From assembly GCA_020442545.1 (NCBI GenBank), contig JAGRJX010000361.1:1-5918 (forward strand): a stretch of DNA of 5,918 bases, given 5' to 3'. Both the position numbers and the translations under genes were made by a program. This document shows positions 5,645 through 5,918 of the stretch, piece by piece (the first letter of the stretch is position 1; every line of letters starts with the position of its first letter). Source of the stretch: Lysobacterales bacterium (GTDB taxonomy: Bacteria; Pseudomonadota; Gammaproteobacteria; Xanthomonadales; Xanthomonadaceae). Under the pieces are notes generated by a model. That model was not told the origin of the DNA, ran no database searches, and saw only the letters and a list, made by a program, of their open reading frames with translations.

Positions 5645-5918
5645 TCAGAAGCTCATGAACAGCCCCCCATTCACCGGGATGTTGGCCCCGGTGATGAAGG
5701 CGGCGTCTTCTGCACACAGAAAGTCCACTGTGCGGGCAATTTCGGCGGGTTTCCCCAGCCGGCCGACCGGCACCTGTTCAATGATCTTTTCGCGGACGCC
5801 TTCCGGCACGGCCATCACCATCGCTGTCTCGCAGTAGCCGGGCGAGACGCTGTTCACGGTGACGCCCTTGCGCGCCACTTCGCGCGCCAGCGACATGGTG
5901 AAGCCGTGCATGCCGGCC
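5645..5918 (-). CDS. phaB: PhaB, NADPH-dependent acetoacetyl-CoA reductase (3' part only; cut by window edge)
   Basis: A short-chain dehydrogenase that reduces acetoacetyl-CoA to (R)-3-hydroxybutyryl-CoA, the monomer used by PhaEC. Only about the last 90 residues are present; the 5' end lies beyond 5918. The visible part starts AGMHGFTM, which in PhaB follows directly on the catalytic YxxxK lysine; the single base at 5918 fits a Lys AAG codon there, though one base proves little. Further marks are VTVNSVSPGYCETAMV (the substrate-loop region after the NxVxPG motif), VPVGRLGKPAEIA, and the C-terminal TGANIPVNGG. These resemble the Cupriavidus-type PhaB more than housekeeping FabG, although FabG-like reductases share most of them. 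The internal ATG at 5911 is not the true start. It is convergent with phaEC and the sensor, so it is transcribed separately while serving the same pathway. Confidence 0.88.
   Translation of the reverse strand, partial: AGMHGFTMSLAREVARKGVTVNSVSPGYCETAMVMAVPEGVREKIIEQVPVGRLGKPAEIARTVDFLCAEDAAFITGANIPVNGGLFMSF

Noticed and set aside
5645..5911. An 88-residue complete small reductase starting at the ATG at 5911
   Set aside because: The frame stays open to the window edge and the residues match the interior of PhaB just after its catalytic lysine, so this is a partial gene and not a small protein.

Overview
The window looks like a chromosomal fragment from a GC-rich gammaproteobacterium, most plausibly of the Xanthomonadales (Xanthomonadaceae or Rhodanobacteraceae). 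This rests on base composition, the two-subunit class III polyhydroxyalkanoate (PHA) synthase and the general look of the proteins. It was not tested by database search. All main reading frames are intact, and no insertion sequence, tRNA, rRNA or CRISPR array is visible.

Layout from left to right: about 130 bases with no supported gene but three small hairpins; an uncharacterised five-helix membrane protein on the minus strand (134-1516/1528); a divergent intergenic region of 134-146 bases; then on the plus strand phaE (1663-2817) and phaC (2821-3897), three bases apart, encoding the two subunits of a class III PHA synthase. They are followed after 65 bases by a MASE1-type membrane sensor with a degenerate histidine-kinase core (3963-5615). 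The 3' end of phaB (acetoacetyl-CoA reductase) enters from the right edge on the minus strand (stop at 5645), convergent with the sensor gene. A perfect hairpin lies between these two.

PhaB makes (R)-3-hydroxybutyryl-CoA and PhaEC polymerises it, so the right two-thirds of the window is a polyhydroxybutyrate storage locus.

Two things stand out. First, the sensor has Gln where the phospho-accepting His of HisKA_3 kinases should be, and its N, G1, G2 and Gly-Thr ATP-site motifs are also damaged, yet it keeps the DxxxQ motif linked to phosphatase activity in this family. It may be a pseudokinase or a phosphatase-only sensor placed beside PHA genes. Second, PhaE ends in a roughly 90-residue Lys/Ala/Arg/Pro tail like that of histone H1 or the PhaF phasin. 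This suggests that the synthase complex itself could contact DNA and tie granules to the nucleoid. Both functional readings are inferences; the residues themselves are read directly from the sequence.
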